Shown here piece after piece: positions 1-11,991 of a DNA stretch of 64,000 nt (position 1 is its first letter; each line of letters begins with the position of its first letter). The DNA comes from Daucus carota subsp. sativus. Taxonomy: Eukaryota; Streptophyta; Magnoliopsida; Apiales; Apiaceae. Made by a program: the position numbers and the translations under genes. Under the pieces are notes generated by a model, which saw nothing but the letters and a program-made list of their open reading frames with translations, was not told the origin of the DNA and did no database searches. The DNA lies in contig NC_030389.2 in assembly GCF_001625215.2 (NCBI RefSeq), positions 43,141,454 to 43,205,453 on the forward strand. Direction: 5' to 3'.

Positions 1-1137
1 GAAAACATATTAGAAACATCCTCGTTTGTATAAAAAGTTGTTAGCAACAGAAATTGGGCTGTACATAGGAATTAGTAACATGAAAAAAGGGATTAAACTG
101 GACGATACTAGCTCATAAAGTGGATTTTATAATCTATTTTATTAAATTTCTTTTTCAACATGTATTCCATCATCAATTCATCATGTTATCCCAAGTGCAA
201 GAAGATTTTAGAATTCAGCTAAAAGATCTTGATAGGCATCGGAAGATAAACATAGACAACCATCCCGGAGTGAGTTTACAATTGGATAGGCCCAGCAGAG
301 TGCTTTCACCGTTTGTATTTTTTTCGATCTCCAGTTGCACCTAATTATTTAGTGAAATTCAGACACAACACAATCATACAGTACAAAATTGTTAAAAGGA
401 AAAAAAAGTGAACTGATACAAATACTAATATGCATGTAAATAAGTCAAGAAAGAACAAGAATGAAAGAAATGATCAGCAGAAAAATGTTAATAACATTGT
501 AATTAAGAAAAAGACTAATCCGGGCTAGCTTCTTTAAAGGTGAATTAGTGAAAGACTGCACCTTTCTTTAAAAGTTTTTGAGTTGCAGAGAAGTGAATTG
601 AAGAACCCTTTGAATTTACTCCAGGCTATTAGCACATACTCAACTTAAATAGGTGCCTCACTTGATTTTGTAATTAATCTGGAAAAATTGAATCTTTTGG
701 ATTTTTGAATATTAAGAGAAGTGCTAGGTATCTGAATTGGGTATTATAAAAGGTTCATGAATGATGTGGCGGAGAATATACGCTATTTCTATTATCATTC
801 GCGGGTAAAATGGAAGATATTAATTGGCGTGGTTGATGTGAAGGAGGTCAGTCTCATTTATTATCTTCGTAACCGACAATGTCTTTTGCAATTTTTTTTT
901 CTGGAATCAATTTGAGGTCCCTGACATTTTCCTGTAATGATATCAGGTTCACCATAAAAGATCCTGTAATGATATCTGGTTCACCATAAAAGATAGATCC
1001 ACTTTTTCAGAAAAAGAAATGAATAAAATCTACGTGGCTATATAAATATTTTGACATTAACAAAAATCCACGTATTCATTTCGAAAAGAATCTACTGCCA
1101 ACAGTTTGATTCATATTAGACTCTAGCATTTTCATGC
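1..1137. repeat. Left arm of a 1.1-kb direct repeat (partner 14464-15558)
   Basis: Almost the whole stretch recurs in the same order and orientation just before the assembly gap, with small indels. Positions 1-23 match the edge of cullin exon 2 and its intron, as in copy C near 14463, so the window opens inside another cullin relic on the minus strand. The rest looks non-coding. The possible short frame at 120-344 has no recognisable domain and I do not call it a gene. Confidence 0.85.
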
Positions 1138-1999
1138 TAAGCACCAAATTTCATTTTCATACATAATTTCATTTTCAAACATTCACGAATCATTTTGGCG
1201 TCTCTAGCATTTCACATTTAAACGGGGTTATTTCAACAAGACCAAATATAAGGAGATCTCATGAGACCTGAGGGCCTCAACGTACCATCAATTTTGTTCC
1301 AACTTTTCAACCCTGCAAAAAGTATTCAAGCCTTACAGCAAAACAAGTGTATGTTGGTCAAGACAGAAGAGTGTACTGTTAGTATTAGTTACCCAGGCAA
1401 AATGCATGAGCCATGGAGCTATCAGTTCTGAGTTGTCTATATATAGAGAAACATACCTGCTCAACACAAAGCCATATGAAAAATCTCTTGCATTGTAAAG
1501 TCTTAAGTGAGGATTAGAGGGAACTAAACATGCAGCATTGTTGTTTGATTACACTTTATGTTTAGTTTCCTCTAATATCTTACCTGTGGCTTTCACTTCT
1601 CTCCGCGTTCATTAAAACTCCTCTTCACCGCACATCTCCTTGATTCTACTGTGTATTGCCCTATGTGAGAATCGCAGGGAATTAAATAGCCAGCATCTTT
1701 GTTTATAAGATGCATTCTGTTTAATTTCCTCCGATATCTCATTTGTGGCTTGCACAATATTAGTTTCATCTCATTTCGCAAGAACTTCAAGAAATACTAA
1801 CAAGAAATGTAGCTATAAGAGATTTGACTAAAGAATAAGGCTCAGAATCCCGAATAAGCAAGCATTTATCCTTTACAGATCGCAAACATTCAAAAAAAGA
1901 CAAATTTATGGTTTAAAAGGAAATATATTCAGAGTACTATACTCCAACAGTAAATAAAGATGAGTTCAAGATATCTGGTAATATCCTAAAGTTGCAGAC
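1138..1999. other. Intergenic sequence 3' of cullin copy A
   Basis: No gene is seen. Around 1660-1810 the sequence matches 13200-13340, and around 1800-1990 it matches 8160-8355 (3' flank of copy B), so it is the conserved downstream flank of the cullin unit. A short frame at 1593-1790 on the minus strand shows no known motif. Confidence 0.6.
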
Positions 2000-4993
2000 T
2001 CAGGCAAGATATCGGTACAAGTTTCTTTGAGTGCCATCCCTTTCCAAATATTCACGCTCAATCAAACTCTCAATTCTTCTTCCAATCACTATAGGGTCTG
2101 CCAGGAATCTTGGCTGCAGATGCTCTGTGACCTCCGCGATGATATCAGTATGATCCACCACTCGCCTTGATTTCATTATTCGTACTATTGCAGCATCAAT
2201 ATGATGATTTCGGTTATTCTCCACTCTCTGCCTTATCTCTACTTTCTTAGGATCAGATTCCTTTTCAGCTGAAACAGTTCTTATAGTTAGTTTGTAACTT
2301 TTGCCAATGAAATTTTCATTCACGGAAAATAAATCCCCCTCACTGACATCCTTGGTCTCCGGATCTTTTTTCAGTACATTCTTTCCCTCGACACAAGCCA
2401 AGGAGTGCAGGCTCCTCTTCAAGTCTGATGGAGGGATCTCTGTAGCCTCCTGGATCTCTCTATAGCTATACTGATCAGCATTATTGAACATCATGAGGAC
2501 ACACATCTGATAAGTAGATACGGTCAACTGATGCTCTTGTCCCTTCCCAAAGATTGCCTTCAAGACAGCTGTGCCCATGTTAGTTTGCCAAGACAATCTA
2601 CGGCCTGCATGAATTTCTAGATAATAATAGCGGAACTTCTCACAGAGAGCTGACATTTCAGCTGGCAGGTTGCAAGTGACAGTGGGCTGGGGAGGCCATG
2701 ACCCTGTCGTCAGAACTTGGACTATAAATGTAGGGCTGTCTACCAGCTCAGCATCATGGGCCCAATAGAACCCCAGCATTGTTTCTTGAGAGGTTATCAT
2801 GTCCGCGAGCATTCTTTCTGCTTTTAAAGTGAACTGATATCCAAATTCAGTCTTTAGCATAACAATCAGACTTCTCTCAGCATTGTAAGAAACAGTTTTT
2901 GCTGACAACAGCCGTTGAGCTAAGTGTTGCTTATAGTATTTCTCAAAAACATCTTTCTCCTTTAAGAAACGGAGGAGCACCACTATCTTGTTAAGAGCAG
3001 CCTCAACATTCTCCTCACTGACTACCTTCAGACCTTTCCTCAATGTATAATCCAGAAATAATGAGATGAATTCAGAAGAGCGAGGATTCAGATTAAAGAT
3101 GCTTTCAAACGACGAATCAAAAGCATTTTGAAATGTCTTATCATCACAAAATGCCAGATATATTATTTTATCATATTTCTCCTTGACATCCAAGAGGAAC
3201 TTAACAAACTTCACAGGATTTCTTGCCCTTTCCGTATCAGCAACAAGCTGTTCACCGGTTTCTCTGAGGTGAGAAGTCATCACAGCCTTCATCGTTGAAA
3301 GACCATCAGGAACCCCGTGAAACAAATTATACATTCTTCTCAGGTCCTCAATCTTGTCATCCATAAGCATATTCACTAAGCCCGGCGTATCCAAAAGCCT
3401 GGTCTTAATTTTAGGGGACTGTAAAACAATGTCCCTCCAAAGGTGCATGCCAAGCTCACGTACAGGGGTTTTATGGTTATGTGGAATATAAGTCCTGTCC
3501 ATGTACCTCAGAATGTCATGGATCATCAGCAACACTGTCCTATTCTTAACCCAATTTTTGAAGACTTCCTCCAGAAACAAATCACCTTCGGCCTCTGCTA
3601 AACGTTTTGAAATCTCCCTTAGGCGGTTAGTCATAGTGGACTCTACCCCTGTATACAGCATCTCGCCAAAGTTGTGCAATACCATTTCATATGCATCTCT
3701 AAGACAATGAAGAAAACATATTAGAAACATCATCTTACAGACTTTGCAGTCACAAGTTATTGCATATATGAGTCTGTAAACTTCAAGCAGTATCCAGATA
3801 TCACAATAAATCTTGGCAGATTCTAACAAACACAATTTTAATGAAATCTTTCAAGCAGAAAGGTAAATGATGCAACTACAAATGCAATTTAAAAAAAAAT
3901 CTTACAAGCAGAAAGGTAAATTATGCAACTTGTCTTTTTCAAAATCTAGATAATATTTTACTTAATCATATGATACTATCATAACAATTATTATATTAAG
4001 TGTAAAGAGTAGTCCTTATCAACATTATAAAGTATCTAATATCATCTCTAAGAGCATAATAACTAAAATATAAATTTAGAATACTCGGTAAGTTGCCCAA
4101 AGCACGCCATTTTACTATAATTAGCTTTCATGGTTTTCCCTTGTATCTAATATATATTCCTTAACTGTAAAAGCTATAACAACTACAAAACAAATCTAAT
4201 TTTAGGGAAATAATATCTTCAGCAATGCAAAAAACTTGACTACAAGAGCCGGTGCGTGTCAATTAGATCAAAAGCTCAGCGAAAAAACCTAGTTGAACAA
4301 AGAGAGGGAGCTTGAGTTGGGAAATTAATATGCAAGGTTATTGTTATATTTCTATAATGCGTCTTTTAAGTGCACATTGCTATATATTTAACCTCATCCC
4401 CGTTTCCTCTTTCGTTATGACATATACCATTTAAGAATTCTGTATCGAAGTCAATTGTGTATAGTAATAATAGAATAGAACAACGTTATAATTGTCCCCG
4501 TGTGACAATGGGTAACATAAGCCTAAAAGTATCACCGCGATAAACAATATCCCAAATCAAAAGTTCCTGTAACTATAACATAATTTTCCAATAGGGTGCT
4601 GCTTTAATATATAATCTAAAATGGTCTAAAAATCATTTATATATCTGCAGACTGATGGAATTAATTGGATTCTGTTACATGTATCAGAGGGAATAACAAT
4701 CAACTAGATGCAAGCAACTTTGACAAACATAAACACGAAAAACAAAACAAAACTTCCACATAAAATGCAGCAGCAAACAATCCACTGGTGCAACTGAAAA
4801 TCAATTTAATTAAGAGAGTAAATAAGTGAAAGATTGAGGCTTACCTATAGAGCTCATGGTAACTAAGAAGCCTACCATTGTGATTGTAAATTTCATTGAT
4901 AGCATGCTCCAATTTCTTCCAAATCTTCTCGGCATATTTGGCATCAACAACCTTGCGCCTCTTAAAATTCTGTTCCTTCTGATTATTATCCAT
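2000..4993 (-). CDS. CUL3-like cullin, copy A, internally shortened
   Basis: Two exons: 4993-4845 and 3698-2000, joined in phase (…LY-R-DAYEM), giving about 615 residues. Cullin-3 is the scaffold of CRL3 ubiquitin ligases: its N-terminal half binds BTB substrate adaptors and its C-terminal half binds RBX1. Visible parts are the N-terminal helices (EKIWKKLEHAINEIYNHN), the cullin homology domain (VFEKYYKQHLAQRLL, GRRLSWQTNMGTAVLKAIF) and the C-terminal winged-helix domain with the neddylation motif (AAIVRIMKSRRVVDH) and ending YRYLA. Two things are odd. Compared with Arabidopsis CUL3A (732 residues, from memory) about 117 residues are missing in frame between KTRLLDT and GLVNML, which removes part of the cullin repeats. 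The N-terminal extension before KVVDAKYA also looks shortened. The reading frame is open throughout. The start is the ATG in exon 1; the longer frame running upstream of exon 2 is intron. It may be expressed or a young non-functional copy. Confidence 0.85.
3833..3935. repeat. Two-copy minisatellite in the cullin A intron
   Basis: Two imperfect repeats of about 52 bp built on AAGCAGAAAGGTAAAT lie just upstream of exon 2 in the intron. The same repeat is expanded to about four copies in cullin B (10187-10383). Confidence 0.75.
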
Positions 4994-5049
4994 CTCTCCA
5001 GCTCTTGGCTCAATCTATTGCTGTATCATTCACCAAAAATGAACTAAAT

Positions 5050-5882
5050 CAGCACAATCATGCAGTACAAAATTGATCAGAAGTGAACCGACATTAACAT
5101 ATACACTTTTTTATCAAGTAGAATCAAACACAACAATCATACAGTACAAAATTGTTATGCATGTAATCATAAGTCTAAGAAAGAACAAGAATTAAAGAAA
5201 TGATCACCAGTTTTTTAAAAGGTAAATTATTAGTACTTAAAAGACTGCACCTTGCTTTGAAATCTTTGAAGTAGCAGAGACTGAATTCAGGGATTCTTTT
5301 AATTTAGTTGAGACTCCGGTGCATATTCACTTTAGGAGTAATGCTACCTACACAAAATTACAAAATCCGTTACTTATGGATATCTACGAGAATGATATCC
5401 TCACTTAAGGAGTAATGAGGAATGCATGCTAACTACACAAAATTACAAAATCAGTTACAGTTTTTTAAGAGAATGATGTGTATAGTGAAGTATAAAGTTA
5501 CCAAGTATTAATTATGCTGTCGTGTCATTTTTCTGGTACATGTTTATCATTTTATTTAAAAGTAAAGTGCATTTTGTGTAAATATTACACTTCTAAAACA
5601 TAGTAAAGTATATTTATATTTATATTTATAGTAAAGTATATTTATATTTATATTTATAAAGTATATTTATAGTATAGTAAAGTAGCAGAGACTGAATTCA
5701 GGGATTCTTTTAATTTAGTTGAGACTCCGGTGCATATTCACATTAGGAGTAATGCTATCTACGAGAATGATATCCTCACTTAAGGAGTAATGAGGAATGC
5801 ATGCTAACTACACAAAATTACAAAATCAGTTACAATTTTTGAAGAGAATGATGTGTATAGTGAAGTATAAAGTTACTTAGTA
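5050..5882. repeat. Nested local duplications 5' of cullin A
   Basis: A block beginning near 5220 (ending in TTGTGTAAATATTACACTTC) is repeated near 5685-5880, again at 6955-7345, and in diverged form at 11580-12130. Between the first two is a low-complexity run (about 5600-5685) of short TATTTATATTTA units. No coding sequence is seen. This block flanks each cullin copy and probably travelled with it. Confidence 0.7.
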
Positions 5883-6138
5883 CTCCCCCCATCTCTTAAT
5901 ACTTTTCCTGTTTCTCTTTGTCACGCTTGTCAACACACACTTGATCATTAACATCTTTAATTTTGTATTAATATTAAATATAAAAATTTCACTGTATTAA
6001 GTATTCATAAATACGAATCCAACAAGATCACTCATGACTAAATTTAGTCTTATAGATCAGATGTAAATAAATAATTTATCTCATGTTATGAACAGTCCCG
6101 ACATATCAAATGGGAAAAGCATTTAGAGACGGAGGGAG
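5883..6138. mobile_element. Stowaway-type MITE
   Basis: About 256 bp, flanked by TA on both sides. Inverted ends begin CTCCCCCCATCTCTTAA and end TTTAGAGACGGAGGGAG. It interrupts a duplicated flank: the sequence on either side is continuous in the copies at 5470 and 7220. It has no coding capacity, as expected of a Tc1/mariner-derived MITE. Confidence 0.85.
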
Positions 6139-6303
6139 TATTAATTATGTTGTCGGGTCATTTTTGTGGTACATGTTTATCATTTTATTTAAAGGCAAAG
6201 TGCATTTTGTGTAAATATTACACTTCTAAAACATAGTAAAGTATATTTATATTTTTTTTCTGTCATATTTTCATTATATATAAATTGTTAGAGATGAATA
6301 TTA

Positions 6304-6579
6304 CTCCCTCCGTCCCTCCCAATCTCTATCTAATGAGTTGGGCACGGAAGTTATGAAATATGGATAAAGTAATGAAAAAAAGAAAGAAAAGTTGGTGAAG
6401 TGATAGGACCCATTGATTTTTAATGTATAAAAAGAAGATAGTGGAGTTTAGGTAGTGTGAAAAGGAAAGAAGTGAAGAAGTGGTGGGACCCATTGATTAT
6501 TTTTGGAGAATTTTGAAATGTAAAGAATTGGATTGGCACCCAAAAAGGAAATTGTAAATAAATGGAAGGACGAAGAAAG
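6304..6579. mobile_element. Degenerate Stowaway-like MITE
   Basis: The left end CTCCCTCCGTCCCTCCCAAT follows a TA and the right end is a decayed match (GGAAGGACGAAGAAAG) followed by TA. About 276 bp, non-coding, and its ends are more eroded than those of the element at 5883. Confidence 0.6.
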
Positions 6580-6581
6580 TA

Positions 6582-7774
6582 GTTTTTTATACTTATATTT
6601 ATCGAACATAGTTATTAATCTTTAAATATTATTAAATTCATTTCACAAATAACAAGCATATATCAAAAAAAATTCATGGTGCAATATTTTTATAAAGTAA
6701 TATAACTAGAATAAAAGAAATTAAAACCTTGAAAATATAACTCTAATATTCAATTTTGTCACGGCAGTCAAAGTTATTAAATAGTAAATGAGTAGTGCAT
6801 TATGTGAGGATCGGAGGGAATTAAATAGCATTTATTTCTTCCACTGTTCAGTTAAATCTCATATGGAGAATAATTAACAAGAAATGGTTTTTCACAGACA
6901 AGCCTTCCTTCTGTTGAAGAAAACCATATGTCAGGTGTTATCCGGTCAATGGAAATTACTAGTACTTAAAAGATTGCACATTGCTTTGAAATCTTTGAAG
7001 GAGCAGAGAATGAATTTCAGGAATTCTTCTAATTTAGTTGAGACTCCGGTGCATATTCACTTTAGGAGTAATGCTACCTACACAAAATTACAAAATCGTT
7101 TACTTATGAATATCTACGAGAATGATATCCTCACTTAAGGAGTAATGAGGAATGCATGCTAACTACACAAAATTACAAAATCAGTTACAGTTTTTTAAGA
7201 GAATGATGTGTATAGTGAAGTATAAAGTTATCAAGTATTAATTATGCTGTCGTGTCATTTTTCTGGTACATGTTTATCATTTTATTTAAAAGTAAAGTGC
7301 ATTTTGTGTACCTACACTTGCAATACTGCACTTCTAAAATATAGTAAAGTGCATTTATATTTTTTTCTGTCATATTTTCATTATACATAAATTGTTCAGA
7401 TGAATATTATTTGTTATGCTTATATTTATTGAACATAGTTATTAATCTTTAAATATTATTCAATTCATTACACAAATAAAAAGCACATATCAAGGAAAAA
7501 AAATCATGGTGCAACATTTTTATAAAATAATATAACTACTATAAAAAGAAAATAAAACCTTTAAAATACAACTTTAATCAATTTTGTCAGGGTTGTCCGA
7601 AAATTATTTAAACTAAACTTATTAAAATAGTAAATGAGAAGTGCATTATGTGAGGATCGGAGGGAATTAAATAGCTAGCATTCTAAATTTCAAGTGCATT
7701 TATTTCTTCCACTGTTTTCACATATTGAGAATTTATTTTTATCTTTGACAAAATGCAGATTTCATTACTCCAAA
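6582..7774. other. Repeat-rich intergenic sequence
   Basis: Contains another copy of the cullin flank repeat (6955-7345) and AT-rich sequence. The stretch 6884-6955 recurs at 8085-8150, so a duplication brackets the RNase H piece that follows. I see no gene. Confidence 0.6.
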
Positions 7775-8098
7775 TCATTCTAATACAATCTCTAACATTA
7801 ACCGGAACAGAACTCCCGTCAAAACTACGATCAGGGTACATAACATATGAGACACATGAGCAAGTTTGTGTGCGGGCATATTCGCAGATCGCTTAATAAA
7901 ATACAACTTAAGGTTGTTTGCCTCCTTTATTATCTCCCTACACTCCTGAACTACTTGACCAATTCTTGAGCGCATGGGGGCTGAACTTCTGATCATCTGA
8001 ACTACTACAAGGCAGTCGGATTCAATAGTAACCATAGTCCATCCCATATAAGAAATGCTTAAATTTTCGTGGTCTGCTTGCTGTTTTTTCACAGACAA
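7775..8098 (-). pseudogene. RNase H-like domain fragment (LINE-derived)
   Basis: The open frame contains VTIESDCLVVVQMIRSS, IGQVVQECREI, and RSANMPAHKLAHVS, the signature of the plant RVT_3 / RNase H-like domain found at the C-terminus of many plant LINE polyproteins and of domesticated relatives. The catalytic Asp of the ESD motif and the late His/Asn-bearing segment are present, but the N-terminal part of the domain with the first catalytic Asp is absent. There is no start context and no neighbouring reverse transcriptase, so this looks like a stranded fragment rather than a working gene. Confidence 0.7.
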
Positions 8099-8356
8099 GC
8101 CTTTCTTCTGTTGAAGAAAACCATATCAGGTGTTATCCAGTCAATGGAAATTTTACACTATGTAGCTATAAGAGAGTTGAATAGAGAATATGGCTCAGAA
8201 GCCCGAATAAGCAAGCATTTATCCTTTACAGATCGCAAATATTCAAAAAAAAAGAGACAAATTTATGCTTTAAAAGGAAAATTATTCAGAGTACTATACT
8301 CCAACAGAAAATAAAGATGAGCTGAAGATATCTGGTAATAGCCTGAAGTTGCAGAG

Positions 8357-11305
8357 TCAGGCAAGATATCGGTACAAGTTTCTTTGAGTGCCATCCCTCT
8401 CCAAATATTCACGCTCAATCAAATCTTCAATTCTTCTTCCAATCACTATAGGGTCCGGCAGAAATCTTGACTGCAGATGCTTTGTGACCTCCACAATGAT
8501 ATCAGTATGATCCAGCACTCGCCTTGATTTCATTATCCGTACTATTGCAGCATCAATATGATGCTTTCGGTTTTTCTCCACCCTCTGCCTTATCTCTAGT
8601 TTTTCAGAATCAGAATCCTTTTGAGCAGAAGCAGTTCTTATAGTTAGTTTGTACCTTTTGCCAGTGAAATTTTCATTCACGGAAAATAAGTCCCCCTCAC
8701 TGACATCCTTGGTGTCCGGATCTTTTTTCAGTACATTCTTTCCCTCGACACAAGCCAAGGAGTGCAGGCTCCTCTTTAAGTCTGATGGAGGGATCTCTGC
8801 AGCCTCCTCGATCTCTCTATAGCTATACTGATCAGCATTATTGAACATCATGAGGACACACATCTGATAAGTGGATACAGTCAACTGATGCTCTTGCCCC
8901 TTCCCAAAGATTGCCTTCAAGACAGCTGTGCCCATGTTTGTTTGCCAAGACAATCTACGGCCTGCATGAATTCCTAGGTAATAAGAGCGGAACTTCTCAC
9001 AGAGAGCTGAAATTTCGGCTGGCAGGTTGCAAGTGACAGTGGGCTGGGGAGGCCATGACCCTGTCGTCATAACTTGGACAACCAATGTAGGACTGTCTAC
9101 CAGCTCAGCATCATGGGACCAATAGAACCCCTGCATTGTTTCTTGAGAAGTTACCATATCCGCGAGCATTCTTTCTAATTTTAATGTGAACTGATATCCA
9201 AATTCAGCCTTTAGCATAAGAATCAGACTTCTCTCAGCATTTTCAGAAATATATTTCCCTGACAACAGCCGTTGAGCTAAGTGTTGCTTGTAGTATTTCT
9301 CAAAAACATCTTTCTCCTAAGTAACGGAGGAGCACCACTATCTTGTTAAGGGCGGCCTCAACATTCTCCTCACTGACTGCCTTCAGACCTTTCCTCAGTG
9401 TATGATCCAGAAACAATGAGACGAATTCAGCCGAGTGAGGATTCAGATTAAAGATGCTTTCAAATGACGAATCAAAAGCATTTTGAAATGTCTTATCATC
9501 GCTAAATGCCAGATATATTATATTATCATATTTCTCCTTGACATCCAAGAGGAACTTAACAAACTTTACAGGATTTCTTGCCCTTTCCCTATCAGTAACA
9601 AGCTGTTCACCGGTTTCTCTGAGGTGAGAAGCCATCACAGCCTCCATCATTGAAAGACCATCTGGAACCCCGCAAAACAAATTGTACATTTTTCTCAGGT
9701 CCTCAAGCTTGTCACCCATAAGCATATTCACTAAGCCTGGCGTATCCAAAAGCCTGGTGTTAATATTAGGGGACAGTAAAACGACGTCCCTCCAAAGATC
9801 CATGCCAAGCTTAAGTACAGGGGTTTTATGGTTATCTGGAATATAAGTCCTGTCCATGTAACTCAGAATGTCATGGATCTTCTGCAAAGCTTTCTTATGA
9901 TCAACCCAATTTCTGTGGACTTCCTCCAGAAACAAATCATCTTTGGCCTCTTCTAAACCTTTTGAAATCTCTTTTAGGTGGTCAGTCATAGTGGACTCTA
10001 CCCCTGTATACAGCATCTCGCCAAAGTTGTGCAATACCATTTCATATGCATCTCTAAGACAATGAAGAAAACATATGAGAAACATCATCTTGCAGACTTT
10101 GCAGTCACAAGGCATTGCATATATGAGTCTGTAAACTTCGAGCAGTATCCAGATATCACAATAAATCTTTGCAGATTCTAACATACACAATTTTAATGAA
10201 ATTTTACGAGCAGAAAGGTAAATGATGCAGTTATAAATGCAATTTTAATGAAATATTGTGAGCAGAAAGGTAAATGGTGCAACTACAAATGCAATTTGAA
10301 TGAAATCTTACGAGCAGAAAGGTAAATGATGCAACTACAAAGGCAATTTTAATGAAATCTTACAAGCAGAAAGGTAAATGATGAACATCTTCAACAATGC
10401 AAAAAAATTGATGGTAAGAGCTAGTGTGTGTCAAGTAGATCAAAAGCTCAGCAGAAAAACCTAGTTGAACAAAGAGAGTGAGCCTGAGTTGGGAATTAAT
10501 ATGCAAGGTTATTGTTAAATTTCTAGAATGCGTCTCTCAAGTGCAAATTGCTATATATTTAACCTCAGCCCGGTTTCCTTTTTTGTTATGAAATATATCA
10601 TCTAAGAATTCTGTATCCATTCAATTGTGTATCGTAATAATAGAACAACGTTATAATTGTTCACATGTGATAATGGGTAACATTAGCTTAAAAGTATTAC
10701 GGCCCGATTTCTTTGTTCGTTATGACATATACTATCTAAGAATTTTATATCAAATTCAATTGTTTATTATTGTCCACGTGTGACAATGGGTAACATTAGT
10801 TTAAAAGCTTTACCCCGAGAAACAATTTCCCAAATCAAAACTCCATGTGTCTATAACATAATTTTCCAATAGGGTGATTCTTTAATATCTAATCTTAAAT
10901 TGTCTCATTTTTATATATCTGCGGACTGATGGAATTAATGGGAAGTCCCAGATATGATAAATGTTTACAGATGTTTCAAGACTAGTAGCAAAATACACTT
11001 TAAGCATCTGTTACATGCATGTATCAGAGTGAATAACAATCAACAAGATGGAAGCAACTTTGACAAACATAAACAAGAGAAATGCAGTAGCAAACAATTC
11101 ACTGGTGCAACTGAAATCAATGTATGAGAGTAAAAAAGTGAAAATTTGAGGCTTACCTATAGAGCTCCTCGTAGCTAAGACGAAAAGCATTGTAATTGTA
11201 GATTTCATTGATAGCATGCTCCAATTTCTTCCAAATCTTCTCGGCATACTTGGCATCAACAACCTTGCGCCTCTTAAATTTTTGTTCCTTCTGATTATTA
11301 TCCAT
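8357..11305 (-). pseudogene. CUL3-like cullin, copy B, one frameshift
   Basis: Same two-exon plan as copy A: exon 1 11305-11157 and exon 2 10053-8357. Exon 1 reads EEKIW-type helix sequence ending RLSYEELYR, in places closer to canonical CUL3 than copy A. Exon 2 carries the same loss between NTRLLDT and GLVNML, so that loss is older than the A/B duplication. A 2-base deletion near 9317 (within LRYL..EKDVFEKYY) shifts the frame and would end the protein in the middle of the molecule, removing the RBX1-binding and neddylation regions. Downstream the frame is intact for about 300 residues, including RIMKSRRVLDH and the YRYLA end, so the frameshift looks recent. It could encode an N-terminal BTB-binding stub if expressed. 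Confidence 0.85.
10187..10383. repeat. Minisatellite, about four 52-bp units, in the cullin B intron
   Basis: Tandem units share GAGCAGAAAGGTAAATG and AATGCAATTTTAATGAAAT. They lie in the intron just upstream of exon 2, at the position where copy A has two units. They expanded after the A/B split. Confidence 0.85.
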
Positions 11306-11762
11306 CTCTTCAACTCTTAACTCAATCTACTGATGTACCATTTGGAAAATGAACTCGATCAGCACAATCATGTAGTACATAATTGATCAGAAGTTAACTG
11401 ACTTTAACATAAACACTTTTTTTCAAGTAGAATACAGACACAACACAATCATACCGTACAAAATTCTTATGCATGTAATTAATAAGTCTAAGAAAGAACA
11501 AGAATTAAAGAAATGATCAGAATTTTTTTTTAAACAGATTGTACTTGAGGAAAACACCAACCTGCGCTAGCTCTTTTCAATGTAAATTGGTACTTAAAAT
11601 ATTGAACCTTGCTTTGAAATCTTGTAAGTTGCAGAGAATGAACTCAGAAATCCTTTTAATTTAGTTGAGTAAGTATTCACTTTAGCAGTAATGCTTCCTA
11701 CATAAAATTACAAAATTTGTTATTTATGGATTTCAAAAAGATGAGATACACGCTTAAGAGTA

Positions 11763-11989
11763 CTCCGTCCGTCCCATTTTAGTTGTCACATTTCTATTTT
11801 TGTTGGTCAAATTGACTAATTTTTGACCAAAAATTATGAATCACTTTTCATTAATTTAAAAAAATGAAAATTACATTTTGAAGTTTATTTAAAATTATTT
11901 CTGATGATATATTTTTTAATTTCAGTCAAACTTTAGTCAATTTGACTGGCACAAAACCAAATGTTACAACTAAAATGGGACGGATGGAG
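11763..11989. mobile_element. Stowaway-type MITE
   Basis: About 227 bp between TA dinucleotides. Inverted ends CTCCGTCCGTCCCATTTTAG and the matching AAAATGGGACGGATGGAG. Internal GGTCAAATTGACTAATTTTT and its inverted partner extend the hairpin. Non-coding. Confidence 0.85.
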
Positions 11990-11991
11990 TA

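Noticed and set aside
2000-3835. Cullin A frame starting at 3835 without an intron
   Set aside because: The first residues upstream of 3698 are intron: a proper acceptor at 3699-3700 joins in phase to exon 1 at 4845-4993, which encodes the expected CUL3 N-terminus.
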